A stretch of 64,000 nucleotides of DNA from CALCCV01 sp964388665 (GTDB taxonomy: Bacteria > Bdellovibrionota > Bdellovibrionia > Bdellovibrionales > Bdellovibrionaceae), in NCBI GenBank assembly GCA_964388665.1, contig CAYMBJ010000006.1, positions 21,800 through 85,799 on the forward strand, given 5' to 3'. The notes beneath the pieces were generated by a model. The model was not told the origin of the DNA. It did no database searches and was given only the letters and a program-made list of their open reading frames with translations. The translations under genes and the position numbers were made by a program. Of this stretch, positions 9,642 to 17,964 are shown one piece after another. Position 1 is the stretch's first letter. Every line of letters begins with the position of its first letter.

Positions 9642-9644
9642 TCT

Positions 9645-11114
9645 TTAGCCCTTACTCTTTGGCGTCGATGAGACATTGAAGAGGCCTTGCAATTGATCTC
9701 CCAATGAGCCAAAAGATCCCGAGCCGGCTCCGCCTTGAAAGCCCTTCCATGATTCATCTTCATTGCCCGTTGGCAGAGTCAGATTGAGCTTTCGCTCTTC
9801 ATATTGAATTTCAGAAACCTTAATAGTGAGGTTCATGCCCACCTTGAGTTTGTCCAATTGAAAATCGGGTGAATCTTGCAGATGTGATCTCGGCAAGAGC
9901 CCGACAATTCCAGGCTCAAGCTCCACAAAAACGCCGTAATTCTCTTTGCGCGTGATCAGCCCAGGGACAACGGCGCCCACCGGAAACTTTGACATCACCA
10001 TGGCCCAAGGATCGCTACCTGCATCACGAAGGCTCAAGAGTAATTTTCGATCCGCCATATTGATCTCTTTGATCATTACACGAATCTTTTCGTTTTCTTG
10101 AACAGCATCTTCTGGCTTCATCACGCGCTTGACATAGCTCATCTCTTGCAAAGGCAGCAGTCCCTCTACACCTGGCATGATCTCAACAAATGCGCCAAAT
10201 TTCATAAGACGGGTGACCCGTCCGTCAACCACGCTTCCCTCTTGAATTTCTGAAGATAGTTTTTCCCAAGGAGCCTCTTCCACCTGCTTAATAGAAAGTG
10301 ATATACGTAGGTCTTTGGCGCCTTGCTCTATATTTAGAATTTTCACCTTTACGGCCTGCCCTACAGTCAAGACTTCGTTCGGATCACTGATTCTTGACCA
10401 TGCGATTTCTGAGATATGGCAAAGCCCCTCAACGCCGTCACCCAGATCCACAAATGCACCATACTTTTCTAGACGAGTGATCATGCCACTCAAAATCATT
10501 CCAGGTTTTTTTGTTTCAAAAAAATCCATGCCGGCCACTTCTTTGAGTTCTTCAAGAAGTTTACGCCTCGAAACAACAATGTTTCGTCCACGTTCAGAAA
10601 ACTGAGTGATCAAAAATTCAAATTTTTTATTCAAATACTCTTCGGGTTGCTCTACATATTTAATATCCATTTGACTGATGGGACAAAAAGCGGACTTTCC
10701 CATCAGCTGCACCCGAAAACCACCATTGGTGAGCTCAGTGACTCGGCCCTCAACCGGAAGCATTTTGTCCCAGGCATCTTCTAAATCTTCGGCTAAATTT
10801 TTAGCCGTGGCTTTTGGAGATAGCTTTACGTCGGTGCCTTTGACATAGGTCACATACAAACTCAAATGATCACCAACGCTGTGAAGAAACTGCCCATCAT
10901 CGTCGAGAAGATCTTTGCGCAAAACCATTCCATCTTGCACGGTCCCTGTGGAGACAAAGACTTCCTCTTTACCTATGCTCAAGATTTCTGAGTCAATTTT
11001 ATCACCCACACGAAGATTCTGACCTAGCTTTGCCTGGGAGGATTCAAACAGTGCTGCAAAATCAGATTCTGCTCCTGGTTTCTTTGGTCCATCATCGCCA
11101 AATATATCGCTCAT
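9645..11114 (-). CDS. S1-domain RNA-binding protein (ribosomal protein S1-like)
   Basis: This 489-residue protein contains five consecutive S1-type OB folds. The first, at about residues 40-108, is divergent; canonical ones follow near 117-190, 203-278, 290-365 and 376-448. The last three carry the signature Gly-Ala/Val-Phe-Val-Asp/Glu...Gly-Val-Glu-Gly-Leu. The N-terminal and C-terminal tails are low-complexity. It is shorter than the usual six-domain RpsA (about 560-590 residues), so it may be a paralogue rather than the essential S1. The ATG at 11114 has a GAGG site. It heads a same-strand set with the AsmA-like gene (three-base gap), which is an unusual partner. Confidence 0.8.
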   Translation of the reverse strand: MSDIFGDDGPKKPGAESDFAALFESSQAKLGQNLRVGDKIDSEILSIGKEEVFVSTGTVQDGMVLRKDLLDDDGQFLHSVGDHLSLYVTYVKGTDVKLSPKATAKNLAEDLEDAWDKMLPVEGRVTELTNGGFRVQLMGKSAFCPISQMDIKYVEQPEEYLNKKFEFLITQFSERGRNIVVSRRKLLEELKEVAGMDFFETKKPGMILSGMITRLEKYGAFVDLGDGVEGLCHISEIAWSRISDPNEVLTVGQAVKVKILNIEQGAKDLRISLSIKQVEEAPWEKLSSEIQEGSVVDGRVTRLMKFGAFVEIMPGVEGLLPLQEMSYVKRVMKPEDAVQENEKIRVMIKEINMADRKLLLSLRDAGSDPWAMVMSKFPVGAVVPGLITRKENYGVFVELEPGIVGLLPRSHLQDSPDFQLDKLKVGMNLTIKVSEIQYEERKLNLTLPTGNEDESWKGFQGGAGSGSFGSLGDQLQGLFNVSSTPKSKG

Positions 11115-11339
11115 ATACGACCTCGCCGTAATAAATATTTATTTTCTCATGTGAAAACATCGAACTTTAAGAACCACAATCTGGCACCAATTTTAGGACT
11201 GAGCAAGAAGCAAAAGTGAGCGCATTGCTAGCAACACCAGGACCGCGCGGCGCTTCTGAGCCGTGGCCCCTGTTAAAAAGCGCGTCATTGCTGGGTCTAA
11301 TGAGTTGATTTCAAGGACTGACTTGGTCTTAATAGGAGC

Positions 11340-11942
11340 ATGAAAAAAACGAATTCGCTAAACAAAATGAGATTCCTTATTCTGACCCTTGGTTTGATCA
11401 CTTTATCTGGTTGTGGCATTCAGAGCATTCCCAGATCTAAAAACAATGTTGAGGCAGCCCTTGCTGAAGTGACTAACCAGTACAAGCGACGCGCTGACTT
11501 GATTCCCAATCTGGTTCAGACGGTCAAAGGCTATGCGAAACAGGAACAGGAAACATTGACCGCGGTCGTTGAGGCGCGGGCCAAGGCCACCAGCATGCAG
11601 ATTGACCCGTCAAACGCCACGCCAGAGCAGATTCAAAAATTTGCCAGTTCCCAGGGACAGCTCAGTCAGGCCCTGGGCCGCCTGATGGTGGTGAGCGAAC
11701 GCTATCCCGACTTGAAATCGAACCAAAACTTTTTGGATCTCCAGGCACAGCTCGAGGGAACTGAAAACCGGATCACGATCGCACGGCAGCGCTACATTGA
11801 GGCAATTAAGGAATTCAATAATCTTGTTTCTGTTTTCCCAACCAGTCTTAGCAATTCGCTTTTCTTTCACCACCAAAAAATGCCTCAATGGGGTGACGAA
11901 GTGACTGCGGAAGAAAAGCAAGCGCCGAAAGTGGAATTTTGA
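11340..11942 (+). CDS. lemA: LemA family lipoprotein
   Basis: This 200-residue protein has a lipoprotein signal ending Leu-Ser-Gly-Cys (Cys25), then the LemA core with Arg-Arg-Ala-Asp-Leu-Ile-Pro-Asn-Leu-Val and Val-Lys-Gly-Tyr-Ala, followed by the long helices of the family and the late Tyr-Asn-like segment Glu-Phe-Asn-Asn-Leu-Val. An AGGAG site lies just before the ATG. It is the first gene of a three-gene operon with two TPM-domain proteins, the usual LemA context. LemA proteins are envelope proteins of uncertain function; the lipid anchor here replaces the transmembrane helix seen in many homologues. Confidence 0.9.
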   Translation: MKKTNSLNKMRFLILTLGLITLSGCGIQSIPRSKNNVEAALAEVTNQYKRRADLIPNLVQTVKGYAKQEQETLTAVVEARAKATSMQIDPSNATPEQIQKFASSQGQLSQALGRLMVVSERYPDLKSNQNFLDLQAQLEGTENRITIARQRYIEAIKEFNNLVSVFPTSLSNSLFFHHQKMPQWGDEVTAEEKQAPKVEF

Positions 11943-12733
11943 TCACTGTAACATTGCACGGCTGGAAGGGTCGCCTTTTCAGCCTCATTTTTTCACTTTC
12001 TACAATTTTTTTATTGCCAATTTGTGGCTTTGCCCAAAATGAAGATTTCGCAATTCCACCCCTGACCAGCCCAGTGATGGATTCGGCCAAAGTGATGAGT
12101 CCCCAGGTCAAGCAGCAATTGGAAGCGGCTGTTCGTCACCTCAAAGATGTGAGTGGTACACAAATCACCGTGTTGACCGTAGACAGTCTCCATGGGCTGC
12201 CCATCGAACAGGCTTCAATTCAAGTGACTGATAAGTGGCAGCTCGGTGATAAGAAAACGGATCGCGGCCTACTGTTTTTGCTGGCGGTCGCAGATCGCAA
12301 GATCAGAATAGAAGTGGGACAAGGCCTTGAGGGCCTCCTCACTGATGCCTACAGCAAACGAATCATCGCCAATGTCATGGCTCCAGCATTTAAGAATTCA
12401 GATTATGATACGGGCATTGCCTCAGGGGTGTTGAGTGCCGCCCGCCTCACCGATCCCGAGGTTGATTTAACCAGTTATTTTTCAGGCTATGCTTCTCAAG
12501 ATGTGGGTGGTGAAAACTCCAGCCCTAAATCCAAGGGCGGCTTTCGCAGCCTGATTCCCATCTTGTTTTTTATTCTTTTTATTTTGTTCAACGGCTTTGG
12601 CGGCTCAAGAATGCGTCGGCACGGTTTCTTTTTTCCCGGAATGGGTGGCGGAGGTCGAGGCGGCGGCGGCTTTGGTGGCTGGTCCGGGGGTGGTGGCGGA
12701 TTTAGCGGTGGCGGCGCCTCGGGCGATTGGTGA
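11939..12733 (+). CDS. TPM-domain protein (YgcG family), secreted, Gly-rich tail
   Basis: This 264-residue protein has a signal peptide (cleavage near Gly-Phe-Ala-Gln, about residue 32), a TPM domain at about residues 45-180 with Thr-Asp-Arg-Gly-Leu-Leu-Phe-Leu and Gly-Gln-Gly-Leu-Glu-Gly-Leu, a transmembrane segment at about 203-220, and a glycine/serine-rich tail. This is the standard YgcG/DUF1517-like layout. The best start is a TTG at 11939, which overlaps the LemA stop codon as TTGA, implying coupling. A proline-rich frame on the opposite strand of the Gly-rich tail is an artefact. TPM proteins are linked to envelope or photosystem maintenance; the exact role is unknown. Confidence 0.88.
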   Translation: MITVTLHGWKGRLFSLIFSLSTIFLLPICGFAQNEDFAIPPLTSPVMDSAKVMSPQVKQQLEAAVRHLKDVSGTQITVLTVDSLHGLPIEQASIQVTDKWQLGDKKTDRGLLFLLAVADRKIRIEVGQGLEGLLTDAYSKRIIANVMAPAFKNSDYDTGIASGVLSAARLTDPEVDLTSYFSGYASQDVGGENSSPKSKGGFRSLIPILFFILFILFNGFGGSRMRRHGFFFPGMGGGGRGGGGFGGWSGGGGGFSGGGASGDW

Positions 12734-12788
12734 TCCATAGAACTGAATACGAATGCAATGGATTTTTTCGAAAACCAGGAGAAAGATC

Positions 12789-13427
12789 ATGAAAAAATTG
12801 TTAACCGACGAAGAGATAAAACGAATTGAAGCCGCAATTGAGCGCGCTGAACTCAAGACCTCTGCAGAGATCGTTCCTGTGCTAGCCTCGCGCTCGACGC
12901 CGATTTTTTCGCAGCGATTGGGGATCTTTTTGCTCCTTATTTTATTTTTAAACTCCTGCGCCTATGTTGCCATAGACAACGACAGCGGGTCAGTTCTTTG
13001 GATGATCGAGCTTGGAATACTTGTGGTCTCCTATTTTGGCTCTGCATGGCTGGTGCATCGCACATTGTTTTTTAAGGCCTTTTCTGCGGAGTTAGAAACT
13101 CAAAACATGGTGGACCTAAGGGCCGAACTCGAATTTTTTCGCTCAAACATCAAGGCCACGGCCAACAAAACCGGGGTTCTACTGTTCGTATCTGCCCATG
13201 AGCACAAAGCTGTGATTTTGGCTGACAAAGCCATTACCTCCGTGTTTCCAAATGAAACCTGGGGCGACCTCATTAAGGTTATGATATCAAAAATTCGCGC
13301 AGGTGGGATTGCCGCCGGAATGGAGGCCTGTATCGACCAACTTGGCGATACCTTGGCCACTCGTTTTCCAATCCAAAAGGATGATCAAAACGAACTTAAA
13401 AATCACCTCATATTGAGAGATTTTTAA
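12789..13427 (+). CDS. Second TPM-domain membrane protein
   Basis: This 212-residue protein starts at the ATG at 12789, which has AGGAG seven bases upstream; the frame is open for 12 more codons. It has an N-terminal amphipathic helix with Ser-Ala-Glu-Ile-Val-Pro-Val, two transmembrane segments at about residues 42-60 and 68-90, and then a cytoplasmic or periplasmic region with Thr-Gly-Val-Leu-Leu-Phe-Val-Ser, the TPM-like core typical of the second TPM gene in lemA operons. It lies 55 bases after the first TPM gene and converges with the lipoprotein gene at 13450. Confidence 0.8.
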   Translation: MKKLLTDEEIKRIEAAIERAELKTSAEIVPVLASRSTPIFSQRLGIFLLLILFLNSCAYVAIDNDSGSVLWMIELGILVVSYFGSAWLVHRTLFFKAFSAELETQNMVDLRAELEFFRSNIKATANKTGVLLFVSAHEHKAVILADKAITSVFPNETWGDLIKVMISKIRAGGIAAGMEACIDQLGDTLATRFPIQKDDQNELKNHLILRDF

Positions 13428-13449
13428 GCTCCTTACTGTTGCTTTCAGG

Positions 13450-14610
13450 CTAATTATCACAGTGAGCGATCGGCCCACATCTGATCTTGCGGACCTTTGG
13501 TTCTTGTTTGAAAAAGTTTAGAACCCACTGTCCATTTTTAAATACAGCAAGCTTTTGATTGTGCCTTGTCACCTTATCAACGCCCACCGCTGGCGCACCG
13601 TAAAACTCCTGGCAATAGGCCTGTGCAGATTTGTGGTGCAAATGTTTTATTTTTGGAGTCTCGACTACAAAGCCTTTTTCGCAACTGGGTGCTGAGTCGC
13701 CATCCACACCAGGGACAGGGCAGTAAGGGATGCTCTCAATCGCCGCAGGAGAAAATTTGCTGAGAATGTCTTCGGGAACCTGAGAACAGAAGCGAATCTC
13801 GCCGCAAGTTATTTTTGATACAACCTTGTCTTGCTTAAACCAAGTGGCATACCACTCTCCATTTCGGTAGCGAATGAAGTCCTGCTTATGGCGCGTGTCG
13901 ACCTTATAAGAGACCACCTTTGCGTTATAGAAGTACTGACAATAGTCACTGGCGGCACTCTTGTGTAACCAGCGAATTTTGGGTTTTTCCGTAATTCTCT
14001 GTTGGGTGCAACCCACAGATTGGGCCGACTCTGGTCGCTGCATACAGATGGGGGCATCAACAACCTCTTCTTCCATATCTACGACTTCTTTGTCTGCAAC
14101 TTCGTCTGCGGGAGGAGTGGCGTCACCCACTTGAGACTCGTCACCCTCTTCGCCCATACCATCATTCGAGCTATCTCCATCAACGGGAGGCAGGTCTTCA
14201 ATTTCCACATATTCAATAGGATCCATACCTGAATCACTTGAATCACCTGGCACATCTTCCGGCATGTCGCCATCTTCCGGCATGTCGCCATCTTCCGGCA
14301 TGTCGCCATCTTCTGAGCCACCGCCTGCGACTTCGCCCACCTGATCTCCGCCGCCTGCGCCGGCGCCCGCGTCACCCTCAGTAGGATCTGTTTCAATGGG
14401 ATCTGTGATGTCATCCTCAGTGTCAAGAATTCCATCTTCGCTCAATTTGAGAGAAGCCATTTTATTCAAATCCGTGGTTTGCACCTTGGCACATGAGCTC
14501 AGCCCCAGTGCTGTACTCATTGCAATGAGGCCCACCAATAGTGCCTTTGGAATGTTGAGATATCTTGAATCAATTTGTGATTGTGTAAAAAAATTTTGCA
14601 AACGCTTCAT
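13450..14610 (-). CDS. Acidic lipoprotein with a duplicated Cys-containing domain
   Basis: This 386-residue protein has a lipoprotein signal ending Leu-Ser-Ser-Cys (Cys40), followed by a long acidic, Gly/Asp/Glu-rich linker (about 45-185) with a triple Glu-Asp-Gly-Asp-Met-Pro repeat. Two related domains follow at about residues 208-275 and 319-384. Each contains Lys-Ile-Arg/Lys-x-Leu-His...Lys-Ser-Ala, Tyr-Cys-Gln-x-Phe-Tyr, Thr-Arg-His, Asn-Gly-x-Trp and a closing Lys-Ile-x-Cys-Gly motif. The domain is not one I can name. Surface display on a flexible acidic stalk is the natural reading. A GGTGGAG site precedes the ATG. Confidence 0.75.
   Translation of the reverse strand: MKRLQNFFTQSQIDSRYLNIPKALLVGLIAMSTALGLSSCAKVQTTDLNKMASLKLSEDGILDTEDDITDPIETDPTEGDAGAGAGGGDQVGEVAGGGSEDGDMPEDGDMPEDGDMPEDVPGDSSDSGMDPIEYVEIEDLPPVDGDSSNDGMGEEGDESQVGDATPPADEVADKEVVDMEEEVVDAPICMQRPESAQSVGCTQQRITEKPKIRWLHKSAASDYCQYFYNAKVVSYKVDTRHKQDFIRYRNGEWYATWFKQDKVVSKITCGEIRFCSQVPEDILSKFSPAAIESIPYCPVPGVDGDSAPSCEKGFVVETPKIKHLHHKSAQAYCQEFYGAPAVGVDKVTRHNQKLAVFKNGQWVLNFFKQEPKVRKIRCGPIAHCDN
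14253..14306. repeat. 18-bp coding tandem repeat (3 copies)
   Basis: Three perfect copies of CATCTTCCGGCATGTCGC are followed by a partial one. On the minus strand they encode Asp-Met-Pro-Glu-Asp-Gly in the acidic stalk of the lipoprotein. The unit is a multiple of three, so copy-number change would alter stalk length without shifting frame. Confidence 0.8.
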
Positions 14611-14834
14611 AGCTCCACCTCTTGGTTGACCCTAAATATTTACCCCGAAATACGCACGGACTACTCAAGTATAGAAAATTTTAGGCTGATTGCTATTCAC
14701 CTAGACCTAGATTCTCAATTCAATCCACACCATCCCGTGGTGCTGTTAAGTCTATAGTCAGTATGATTGGACTTTTGAAATGAGACGCTTGGTAATCGTT
14801 CACTGCCGTCGATAATTCAGGCAGTTTGTGAAGC

Positions 14835-15542
14835 TCACTTCTTCTTCTTTTTGCTGCGAGCCTCTCGATTCATCAACTCACGGTGCAAATCCAGAGTAAA
14901 GCTCATGAGCTTGGATTCTGTGGACATGTCCACCATCATGAATTGCACTCCCAAAACCTGTTCTTTTGACTTTACATCAACCGGCATTTTGTGACGGATG
15001 ATGGCCGTCAGCTTGATCTCGGGTCGACTGCCCAGTCGCAGGACCCCTTTGAGAGTGTCTCCAGGCTGCAAATTTGGATCTGGATTTACCACGGCCACCT
15101 TAAGTCCACCGCTGCTGTAGTCAACCACTCGCGCGTGGAGATTTACATCTCGATCCCGATGGTCACTGATCATAAATACCCCCGCATAGTCGCTAGGTAA
15201 GCTAATTCTCACGTACCTGCGTCTCTGGAGAAGATAAAACTCCTCGGGGCATTCCAAAATCAATTGGTGATTGTAATATTTGCCCATGGCCTGAAAGAAA
15301 TAGCGATCTTCTCCCAATGAGAAATTGCAAATGAATTCAGAATCCGACAGGGGCAGACTCATCTCTTCACGGGGATCACATATCAAAATGTCTTTTTTTG
15401 CAACGAGCCCATGACTATCAGGTTGCACATAGTAAACCTGATCCGACTTTGCCTTGACTGCGATTAAGACCCGCTCACGCACGATCTGTTCGATCTTGTC
15501 TCGTCTCTCTGACTTCGTAATTTTCTTAAATATCGCTTCCAT
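14835..15542 (-). CDS. PilZ-domain protein (YcgR-like), cyclic-di-GMP receptor
   Basis: This 235-residue cytoplasmic protein has an N-terminal YcgR-N-like beta domain (about residues 25-105) and a C-terminal PilZ domain. The c-di-GMP binding signature is intact: Arg108-x3-Arg112 (in Arg-Arg-Arg-Tyr-Val-Arg) and Asp141-x-Ser143-x2-Gly146. This supports binding of cyclic di-GMP and control of motility or surface behaviour, as known for YcgR. The C-terminus ends in a poly-Lys tract. It stands alone, divergent from dps, so its target is not shown by context. Confidence 0.85.
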   Translation of the reverse strand: MEAIFKKITKSERRDKIEQIVRERVLIAVKAKSDQVYYVQPDSHGLVAKKDILICDPREEMSLPLSDSEFICNFSLGEDRYFFQAMGKYYNHQLILECPEEFYLLQRRRYVRISLPSDYAGVFMISDHRDRDVNLHARVVDYSSGGLKVAVVNPDPNLQPGDTLKGVLRLGSRPEIKLTAIIRHKMPVDVKSKEQVLGVQFMMVDMSTESKLMSFTLDLHRELMNREARSKKKKK

Positions 15543-15730
15543 GCAAAGGGCCTCCGCGGCATTTTTCTAAATTCCTTAGAGAAATTTTAACACAGTAGAT
15601 CCCTTGTGGCTCTTGAAAGAGTTGAGGGCCAGACCATCATCGATATCCAGCGCAATGGAGTGACAAAAGGATGGACTTGAAATCTACTGACTGCCGATTT
15701 CCAACTCAAACTTACACAAGGAGTATATTT

Positions 15731-16216
15731 ATGAATAAAGGTTCAGCCCAAATTGACATTGGTATCTCTGACAAAGATCGCATGGAAATTTCAGAGGGCC
15801 TGGCGCGACTATTGGCAGACTCCTATACGCTCTATTTAAAGACTCACAACTATCATTGGAATGTCACTGGACCCATGTTTCAAACTTTGCATCTCATGTT
15901 TGAGACCCAGTATACGGAACTGGCAGCTGCCGTCGATGAAATTGCGGAAAGAATTCGCGCCCTGGGAGTCTTTGCGCCGGGATCTTATGCTCAATTTTCA
16001 AAGCTCACCGCGATTGAAGAAGAGACCGAAGTTCCAAGAGCAAAAGAAATGATACAAAAACTGGTGATAGGCAACGAGACTGTCGTAAGAACGGCAAGAG
16101 AGGTCTTTTTGCGGGCAGAAAAATCCCATGATGAGTCATCATGTGATCTATTGACGCAAAGACTTCAACATCATGAAAAAACTGCCTGGATGCTGCGAAG
16201 TTTATTGGCAGAATAG
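15731..16216 (+). CDS. dps: Dps-family ferritin-like protein
   Basis: This 161-residue protein starts at the ATG at 15731 behind AAGGAG; the frame extends upstream without a ribosome site. It has the Dps signature [11 protein letters not shown], with His42, His54, Glu58, Asp69 and Glu73 in the spacing of the inter-subunit ferroxidase site. Dps dodecamers oxidise iron with peroxide and protect DNA. There is no obvious DNA-binding N-terminal Lys-rich tail. The gene is monocistronic. The region after it is T-rich (CTTTTTTTG) but lacks a convincing stem. Confidence 0.93.
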   Translation: MNKGSAQIDIGISDKDRMEISEGLARLLADSYTLYLKTHNYHWNVTGPMFQTLHLMFETQYTELAAAVDEIAERIRALGVFAPGSYAQFSKLTAIEEETEVPRAKEMIQKLVIGNETVVRTAREVFLRAEKSHDESSCDLLTQRLQHHEKTAWMLRSLLAE

Positions 16217-16331
16217 ACTGTTCCACCGCCTTTTGGCTTTTTTTGCTGTTTACATGGGTAAAAATTGAATTAGAATCACTTTGCCCAATGCCTAGACTTT
16301 TGCCCACTACTGGGCGTGAGCGGCATTTGGT

Positions 16332-16365
16332 CCTGGTGGTCTATTCATCCTAGTGGTCTATCCAG
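16332..16365 (+). repeat. Tandem 17-bp units of dispersed repeat A
   Basis: CCTGGTGGTCTATTCAT (16332-16348) is followed directly by CCTAGTGGTCTATCCAG (16349-16365), 14 of 17 bases identical. The second unit matches repeat A at 1052 and 2440. The stretch lies between dps and the hydrolase gene. Confidence 0.5.
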
Positions 16366-16390
16366 TTGGCGCCCCAAATGTGTGCATCCT

Positions 16391-16432
16391 GATGTGTCCA
16401 TCCAGATGTGTGGTTAAGGATGTGTGGTTAAG
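16391..16432 (+). repeat. 14-bp tandem repeat that supplies the ribosome site of the next gene
   Basis: There are three 14-bp units: GATGTGTCCATCCA, then two perfect copies of GATGTGTGGTTAAG (16405-16418 and 16419-16432). The last unit runs into the AGGAGG at 16431-16436, so the repeat touches the translation start of the hydrolase gene. Confidence 0.6.
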
Positions 16433-16440
16433 GAGGAATG

Positions 16441-17916
16441 ATGCGGCGTTTGTTTGGTTTTTTCTGTGCTGTCATTTTATTTTTGACGACGAACTCGGCG
16501 TTTTCGCTGCAAATAGCTGAGCCACATGCCCCCGACTATGCCCCCGCTCTTATTCATTCAAGCGCACCTAACCATGGGCTGATGGTTCAGTTTCAAGATC
16601 TGCATAAGCAAATTGATTCTGAATATTCGAAATTGGAAAAAAAAGCGAAGCTTCAGTCGCAAAGGCTCAATCCATTTTTATCAATTCAGACGACCTGGTC
16701 TAGCCTCGCCACTGGCGAGGCTTACCAATACCCTTATGTTGACAATCGGGTTTCAACTTTGACGTCAAAAATTTTACGCCACCGAAATGCTAAAGAGCGA
16801 GGCGGCTATGAATTGCTATATGATCGGTTCTATTTTGGTTTCTATCCAGCCAGATCAGTTGACAAGCATTACGGAGATCACAATTCCGTTTCTACATTTT
16901 TTTATTATCACTCCCAGCAGGCCCCGCTGGTGATCACTATGGCTGGGCTAGGATCGCAAGCCAACGGCCACACCAGTCTCTTTCTTGCAGATCGCTTTCA
17001 TGACTTGGGATTTAATGTGCTCTCGATGCCAGATGCCTTTGACTGGACTTTTGGCCTGGCTGTATCTGAGAGTGCCAAACCAGGCCTTGTCTCACGAGAT
17101 GCTGTGGACATGGGGCGCTTGGTTCGAGCAGCTTACGAAGCAGCGCAAATGAAGTACGATCTCAAACCCTCACGAACCGTTGTGGTCGCATACTCTCTCG
17201 GAGGTTTTCGAGCCCTCAAGATGGCAGAACAAGGCCTGTCTTTTGGCCAAGAGATTTCTAAATTCATTATCCTCAATCCTCCTGTAAACCTATTGCACGG
17301 AGTGGAGGTGGTAGATGATAAGCTCAAGCGCGGCGGCCTCCTCGGAGCTGTGGAAAAAAAGGATGCTTTGGCAAAGCTGTTTGCCACAATCAAATACTTG
17401 CGGTCTCGAAACATTCTGAGGACCGATTACTTTGCCAATCTAGACTGGTGGTTTGACTATGGCGACAACAAAACGGACTATGCCATTGGCACGGCCATGA
17501 CGAGCTCCGTACAGGACACTCTGCTCATGAGCAACGAAATCAACCACCTAAATATTTTAAAAAGTTATTTTTACTATGGCCGCCTTTTGGAATCGCGCGG
17601 TCATAATGTTTCCAGCTATTTTAAAGAACTTCTTTATCCCGAAATCGAAAAGATCGCCCTAGAAACCGGTAGGGATTTTGATGAAATTTTGGCCAATGAA
17701 ACCGACATTCGTCGATGGAAGTTTTCAGACAGCTTGAAAGCGAAAATCAGAATCTTTCATAATGAAGATGACTTTTTGATTGATGCTAAAATGATGAAAT
17801 CCATCACAAAAATATTTCCTAAAAACTCCAAGATCTACCCAACAGGCGGCCACCTTGGAAATCTATGGTACTCAGAAAACTTTTCGGCAATCGCCAAGGA
17901 GCTGCAGTCTCACTAA
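16441..17916 (+). CDS. Secreted alpha/beta-hydrolase-fold protein
   Basis: This protein of about 491 residues has a signal peptide (about residues 1-22) and an alpha/beta-hydrolase core. It shows an oxyanion region Met-Ala-Gly-Leu-Gly-Ser, a nucleophile elbow Ala-Tyr-Ser-Leu-Gly-Gly, a late acidic segment Glu-Asp-Asp-Phe-Leu-Ile-Asp and a candidate catalytic histidine in Gly-Gly-His-Leu-Gly-Asn. The elbow replaces the usual first Gly with Ala. Two adjacent ATGs exist; the one at 16441 has better spacing from AGGAGG. Substrate unknown; an envelope esterase or lipase is likely. Confidence 0.75.
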   Translation: MRRLFGFFCAVILFLTTNSAFSLQIAEPHAPDYAPALIHSSAPNHGLMVQFQDLHKQIDSEYSKLEKKAKLQSQRLNPFLSIQTTWSSLATGEAYQYPYVDNRVSTLTSKILRHRNAKERGGYELLYDRFYFGFYPARSVDKHYGDHNSVSTFFYYHSQQAPLVITMAGLGSQANGHTSLFLADRFHDLGFNVLSMPDAFDWTFGLAVSESAKPGLVSRDAVDMGRLVRAAYEAAQMKYDLKPSRTVVVAYSLGGFRALKMAEQGLSFGQEISKFIILNPPVNLLHGVEVVDDKLKRGGLLGAVEKKDALAKLFATIKYLRSRNILRTDYFANLDWWFDYGDNKTDYAIGTAMTSSVQDTLLMSNEINHLNILKSYFYYGRLLESRGHNVSSYFKELLYPEIEKIALETGRDFDEILANETDIRRWKFSDSLKAKIRIFHNEDDFLIDAKMMKSITKIFPKNSKIYPTGGHLGNLWYSENFSAIAKELQSH

Positions 17917-17964
17917 AAGAGAGATCAGCGATGGCTTGACCGAAACTGACGGCGACTCTTCATG

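Noticed and set aside
12496..12738. Proline-rich minus-strand frame
   Set aside because: It is the antisense of the glycine-rich tail of the TPM protein; no ribosome site and purely compositional.
14253..14306. Possible CRISPR-like repeat
   Set aside because: The units are directly adjacent without spacers and encode a peptide repeat.
16217..16260. Intrinsic terminator after dps
   Set aside because: A T-run is present (CTTTTTTTG) but the preceding stem is only about three base pairs.
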